Positions 25,895 to 29,244 of a stretch of 29,244 bases of DNA are shown here, piece after piece (positions within the stretch are counted from its first letter, which is position 1; the number at the start of each line of letters is the position of its first letter). The DNA is taken from positions 1 to 29,244 of the forward strand of contig JBFWVD010000060.1 of NCBI GenBank assembly GCA_050246915.1, given 5' to 3'. The position numbers were made by a program, and so were the translations under genes. The notes beneath the pieces are model-generated. The model made no database searches. It saw only the letters and a program-made list of their open reading frames with translations, and was not told the origin of the DNA. The stretch comes from JBFWVD01 sp050246915 (lineage in GTDB: Bacteria > Actinomycetota > Acidimicrobiia > Acidimicrobiales > Ilumatobacteraceae).

Positions 25895-27439
25895 ATGTGG
25901 GACCCGTTCGATGTTGGTGCTGTAATTGCGTCGTTGCCGGGCGACGACGCAGTCGTCGTCGCCGGCGCCGGCGGGATGAATCGAAAGGTGAGTCGAGCGC
26001 GAATGGCTGCGACCCTTGAGAATGTCCAACTCGCCGATCCCGATGAGCTGGTCGTAGCTACTGCCGAGGCGATTGCTGCCAATGGTGAGACCTGGGACGA
26101 GTTCGTTCACCGTCTCGAGACCGCTCGAGTTGCCGCTCTCGCTGTGCGTCTCGACGCTGCCGAGCCACTTCCGCTGGGGCTGCTCGCAGCAGCGGACCGC
26201 CTCACCTTTCCTGTGATCGCCTTTCCCGCCACGTCAGCCCTCGCCGACGTCACGACGGCGATACTCAACTCGCTCCTCTACGCCCAAGGACAGCGTCTCG
26301 ACCGTTTCCGCGACATTCATCAACGCTTCACGTCCGTCGTCCTTGCCGGCGGGAGCGCAACCGAGATCGCCAAGACGCTGCACGAGTTGGTGGGATGGCC
26401 CGTCGTCATCCTCGACCACGCGGGACGGCAAGCCGTCGTCGTGCCCGCGGATACCGACAGCGACCCCCTGATCGAGACGGGCATCCGACAACCGATCCTC
26501 GCTGCCGACCATGTCTATGGCGAACTCATCGTCCTCACCGATGGCACAGTCCTCGATGACGATCAGGCCCTCGCCCTCGAACGGGCCTCAGCAGCGATCG
26601 CCGTTCGCCAGGCACACGCGAGCGCCGTTGCAGCCGAACAGGAGCGCTTCGCGGCAACCTCGCTCGAAGAACTGATCGCCGGCCATCCGGGGAGCACCAC
26701 CGAGGTCACTGAGCGAGCAATCAGCTTCGGCTGGGACCTGCTGCGACCAAGAGCAGTGCTCCTCGCCTCGATCGACCCTCCAACGGATCGAGAAAGGATG
26801 CCAAACGCGCTCGCCACGATCGCCGCCGCAGCCCGAGCAACGCTCGGCCGTGAAGCCATCATCTGGACCCGCAGCACCACTATTGCAGCGCTCATTGCTC
26901 CACACACCGCGGATTCCTCGGAACGGCGACGCATCGCCGAAGACCTCAGGTATGAACTCGACGAGCGCCTACGGACCGTAAACGTCAGCATCGGAGTCGG
27001 ACGACGTGTTGACGATCCCATGGATCTGCAGCGCAGCTACCTCGAAGCGAGCCGATCGGTTGATGTCGGCCGATGGGCAAAGGGACGCCACGTCACCGAA
27101 GTCTTCGACGAACTCGGACTCGAACGCCTCCTCGCGTCCACACCGACCGACGACCTCACCGACTTCGTCAAGCAGGCCATCGGCCCGCTCGTACAACACG
27201 ACCACCTGCACCGTACCGACCTGGTCGAGACGCTCAGTGTCTGGCTCGAGACTCGAAACATGGCCGAGGCCGCCCGGCTTGTCCACGTCCACTACAACAC
27301 GTTCAAGAACCGCCTCGATCGCATCGAGTCCATCATCGGTCCTCTCACGAACGACGCTGCCCGCGCCCTCGAATGTGAAGTCGCCATCTATGTCTCCCGT
27401 CACTACGACGGCCCATGGCGGCGAGTGAGCGAAATGTGA
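25895..27439 (+). CDS. PucR-family transcriptional regulator
   Basis: A 514-residue regulator. The N-terminal ~140 residues resemble the PucR sensory domain (GAGGMNRKVSRARMA near the start, DRLTFPVIAFP later). A middle part (IGVGRRVDDPMDLQRSYLEA) is the CdaR GGDEF-like domain. The C-terminus TLSVWLETRNMAEAARLVHV followed by HYNTFKNRLDRIE is the PucR helix-turn-helix. Members control catabolism or nitrogen use in response to metabolites. ATG 25895 lacks a strong ribosome binding site. It may control the divergent baeRF gene, itself, or both. Confidence 0.88.
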   Translation: MWDPFDVGAVIASLPGDDAVVVAGAGGMNRKVSRARMAATLENVQLADPDELVVATAEAIAANGETWDEFVHRLETARVAALAVRLDAAEPLPLGLLAAADRLTFPVIAFPATSALADVTTAILNSLLYAQGQRLDRFRDIHQRFTSVVLAGGSATEIAKTLHELVGWPVVILDHAGRQAVVVPADTDSDPLIETGIRQPILAADHVYGELIVLTDGTVLDDDQALALERASAAIAVRQAHASAVAAEQERFAATSLEELIAGHPGSTTEVTERAISFGWDLLRPRAVLLASIDPPTDRERMPNALATIAAAARATLGREAIIWTRSTTIAALIAPHTADSSERRRIAEDLRYELDERLRTVNVSIGVGRRVDDPMDLQRSYLEASRSVDVGRWAKGRHVTEVFDELGLERLLASTPTDDLTDFVKQAIGPLVQHDHLHRTDLVETLSVWLETRNMAEAARLVHVHYNTFKNRLDRIESIIGPLTNDAARALECEVAIYVSRHYDGPWRRVSEM

Positions 27440-27476
27440 CAATCCGCCATGCGGGCGCGCTGAACACGCTTGCTCT

Positions 27477-27494
27477 CCTCAGCGGCCGCTGGGG
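27477..27494 (+). terminator. Hairpin after the PucR gene
   Basis: A perfect 12-base palindrome CAGCGGCCGCTG (27480-27491) is extended by further pairs, one of them G-T. It lies 38 bases after the stop. No T-tract is seen; it may terminate transcription or only fold. Confidence 0.35.
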
Positions 27495-27889
27495 TGCCTG
27501 CCGCGAGACTGGGCGTCGTGCACATCATCTCCAGAAGGCCCGAGCTGATCGTCGCCACGCCGACCACCGCTGGTTCGAACTGCTCGAAGAGATGGTGGCG
27601 CCTGCCTTTATCGCAGTGAACTCTGGCAGCGACTGGAGGGGTGGCAGGTGTCGCCCAGCGTTGTCGGGTCGCCGCCTCGTCAACATCCGGCTGGTTCTCG
27701 GCGGAATCGCCGCAACTGCATTCCGTGAGGGACGAATCTCTTCGACGAGAGCGACTCGCCGAGAGACCTCGTCGAAGATCAATTCACGACCAACGACGGA
27801 CTCGTCCAACTCCGAGCACTTCTCGCACAGTGATCCATCCGGGGCTGTGCTGCCCTGAGCCGGGTCGAACCGACTGGAAAGCCGTCGTG
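27495..27889. other. 395-base gap without a firm gene
   Basis: Frames exist on both strands, but none combines a ribosome binding site with recognisable family features. A leftward frame contains LCEKCSELDESVVG, which could be part of a decayed small protein. Confidence 0.35.
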
Positions 27890-28270
27890 CTACCGCGGTG
27901 CCCAGTCCGACCGTTCGCGTCGTGCTTGCTCTCGGAGGTGGCGTTCGTGTCGACCTTCGATGGAGAGCGCCGCGATGCATGCGCTCACCCCGACAAGCCA
28001 GGCGGAGAGCGACATCGTGGCGAGACCGACCGCCAAGAACGGTGCGCTCGCGGCAAGCAGCAAAGCGATTATCGCGTCATGTCGGCTGTCAGTGCGGTCC
28101 AACGTCTCGAAACGTCGCGTCGATGGCGCAACCGCGCAGCACAACACTTGTTCGATCTCATGACTCTGTCCATCGAGCTGAATGCCTTCCACCCGCCATC
28201 TCCCTGGCAGAGTGACCTCAACGAAGCCGTTGGACCGTAATCCCGGTTGTGCTTGCGTACGGCTGATCAT
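27890..28270 (-). CDS. Small hypothetical membrane protein after dps
   Basis: A 126-residue frame whose ATG (28270) overlaps the dps stop as ATGA. Residues ~65-105 form two hydrophobic segments (AIIALLLAASAPFLAVGLAT and AWLVGVSACIAALSI), followed by a charged tail. The N-terminal half is hydrophilic with two adjacent Cys. The overlap suggests translational coupling with dps. No family is recognised. Confidence 0.5.
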   Translation of the reverse strand: MISRTQAQPGLRSNGFVEVTLPGRWRVEGIQLDGQSHEIEQVLCCAVAPSTRRFETLDRTDSRHDAIIALLLAASAPFLAVGLATMSLSAWLVGVSACIAALSIEGRHERHLREQARRERSDWAPR

Positions 28271-28731
28271 CGGCTCTGCGCGAGGAGCATCCAGCGGTAC
28301 TTCTCGAGCCCCTCGAGCACCTCCACGGCAGCGTCGTGCGCAACGGCGTCGGTCTGCTCCAGTTTGATCATCGAGTCACGAATAGTGGACGTGAGGTCAT
28401 CGATCCGACCAGCGAGTTCGGCGATCGTTTCGCGGTCGGAGAGCCAGCCTGATGGCCACATCCGAGTTGTCGAGGCCGCGACGGTTGCCGGGCGCGCATC
28501 GACCGGGCTCCCGAGGGCGACAGCACGTTCGGCGACACGATCAGTCCAGAGGCGAACGTCGGCGGCGAGATCGTCGGTGAGAGCGTGCAGGGGCAGGAAC
28601 GCCTGACCTGTCACGTTCCAGTGGGCCTGCTTGGCGTCGAGCGTGAGCGCGACCAGTTTGGGAAGCAGAGTCTGCAATGTGGACGCGGCGTTGAGTTGGG
28701 CGGTGCTCGTCGCCTGCAAGGCGGTGGTCAT
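28267..28731 (-). CDS. dps: Dps, DNA-binding ferritin-like protein
   Basis: A 154-residue Dps. LTLDAKQAHWNVTG and FLPLHALTDDLAADVRLWTD carry the His, Asp and acidic ligands of the inter-subunit ferroxidase site, and the C-terminus LEKYRWMLLAQSR is typical. Dps dodecamers oxidise and store iron using peroxide and shield DNA in stationary phase. GAGGAG lies just before ATG 28731. It overlaps small frames on both sides (ATGA at both ends), forming a compact operon. Confidence 0.93.
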   Translation of the reverse strand: MTTALQATSTAQLNAASTLQTLLPKLVALTLDAKQAHWNVTGQAFLPLHALTDDLAADVRLWTDRVAERAVALGSPVDARPATVAASTTRMWPSGWLSDRETIAELAGRIDDLTSTIRDSMIKLEQTDAVAHDAAVEVLEGLEKYRWMLLAQSR

Positions 28732-28922
28732 GGAGTCTCCTCAGCTTGTTGGACGAGTTCAGCGTCGCTGGATGAACTGGAAGGACCACTGGCCACATCT
28801 GACGAATTCCTCGAGTCGCGTGTGTCGGGTTGATACAGCCCGTCAAATCCCACGGCCCCCATCGAAGTACGGGATGCCGTGACAGCCGACTTCACACCCG
28901 AGCGATCCGGCTCGTCGTTCAT
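28728..28922 (-). CDS. Small acidic, probably disordered protein before dps
   Basis: ATG 28922 opens a 64-residue frame rich in Asp, Ser and Glu (MNDEPDRSGVKSAVTASRTS to DAELVQQAEETP). Its stop overlaps the dps start as ATGA. It lacks a clear ribosome binding site. The composition suggests a disordered regulatory tail-like protein, or a leader for dps. Family unknown. Confidence 0.4.
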   Translation of the reverse strand: MNDEPDRSGVKSAVTASRTSMGAVGFDGLYQPDTRDSRNSSDVASGPSSSSSDAELVQQAEETP

Positions 28923-29244
28923 CAAGCGCCGATGATGGACGGGGGTGCGATCGAGCCGGTTCTTGAGATGCCGCGGTGGACACGGTCGGGTCGGGTGGCA
29001 TCATCGCAACGCGAACTCATTGCTCCACCACGACGTCGAGCAGTTCTGAAGTCCTGAGTCTCTAACACGTCGCAACCAAGCGGGACCGAGATGCTGGCGC
29101 CCAAAGACGACTCAATGATCAAACCGCGGGGACTGGCCGAGCGCCAACCATCGGCGGCCTCGCGAGGACGGGGCCGTTGACGCGCCACATGTGAACGGCC
29201 GGCACCACAAGTTGCTCAACGTCGGAAAGGTGTCGTTGCGTGTC
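28923..29244. other. Right edge, no gene recognised
   Basis: Short frames on both strands lack family likeness and ribosome binding sites. Any dps-operon promoter on the minus strand probably lies here, but no clear -10/-35 pair is visible. Confidence 0.35.

Overview
The window is GC-rich, with GTG and TTG starts, tightly overlapping ATGA junctions and actinobacterial protein families: a twin-domain hibernation factor, tandem universal stress proteins (USPs), PucR, a three-domain copper nitrite reductase, and sufBCDT without sufS. I infer a high-GC actinobacterium, possibly an Acidimicrobiia-like environmental lineage. No rRNA, tRNA or CRISPR array was seen.

Region 1 (1-5150) is a patchwork of broken genes. 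An IS630-type element enters from the left edge and cuts a DsbA-like gene. A NuoF-like flavoprotein with one apparent frameshift is followed by a nitronate monooxygenase. Next come a remnant of a second nitrite reductase, a small CxxC metal-binding-like protein with an overlapping 17-residue ORF, a frameshifted AhpD-like gene, a short Cys-containing ORF and a decapitated DUF488 gene.

Region 2 (5152-14076) looks like a nitric-oxide and Fe-S module. sufB-sufC-sufD-sufT read leftward with overlapping starts. Divergently, a group III-like truncated haemoglobin, a polytopic NnrS-like membrane protein and a CopD-like four-helix protein read rightward. Then follow a membrane-anchored NirK carrying an extra N-terminal cupredoxin, and a winged-helix regulator with conserved-looking C-terminal cysteines, resembling the SufR type.

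Region 3 (14110-27439) resembles the mycobacterial DosR dormancy regulon in gene content: four USPs, a DksA/TraR zinc finger protein, a hibernation promotion factor, a beta-CASP metallo-beta-lactamase, an APH-like/P-loop kinase fusion (Rv2004c type), a baeRF release-factor-like protein (Rv2629 type) and a PucR regulator. DosR-like boxes sit ahead of nirK and hpf. Region 4 (27890-28922) holds a compact dps operon.

Taken together, genes for making and removing NO, repairing Fe-S clusters, silencing ribosomes and surviving oxygen limitation sit side by side. At least five apparent one-base losses at short homopolymers interrupt otherwise well-preserved genes (nuoF, ahpD, hpf twice, usp). This suggests uncorrected sequencing indels at least as much as real gene death.
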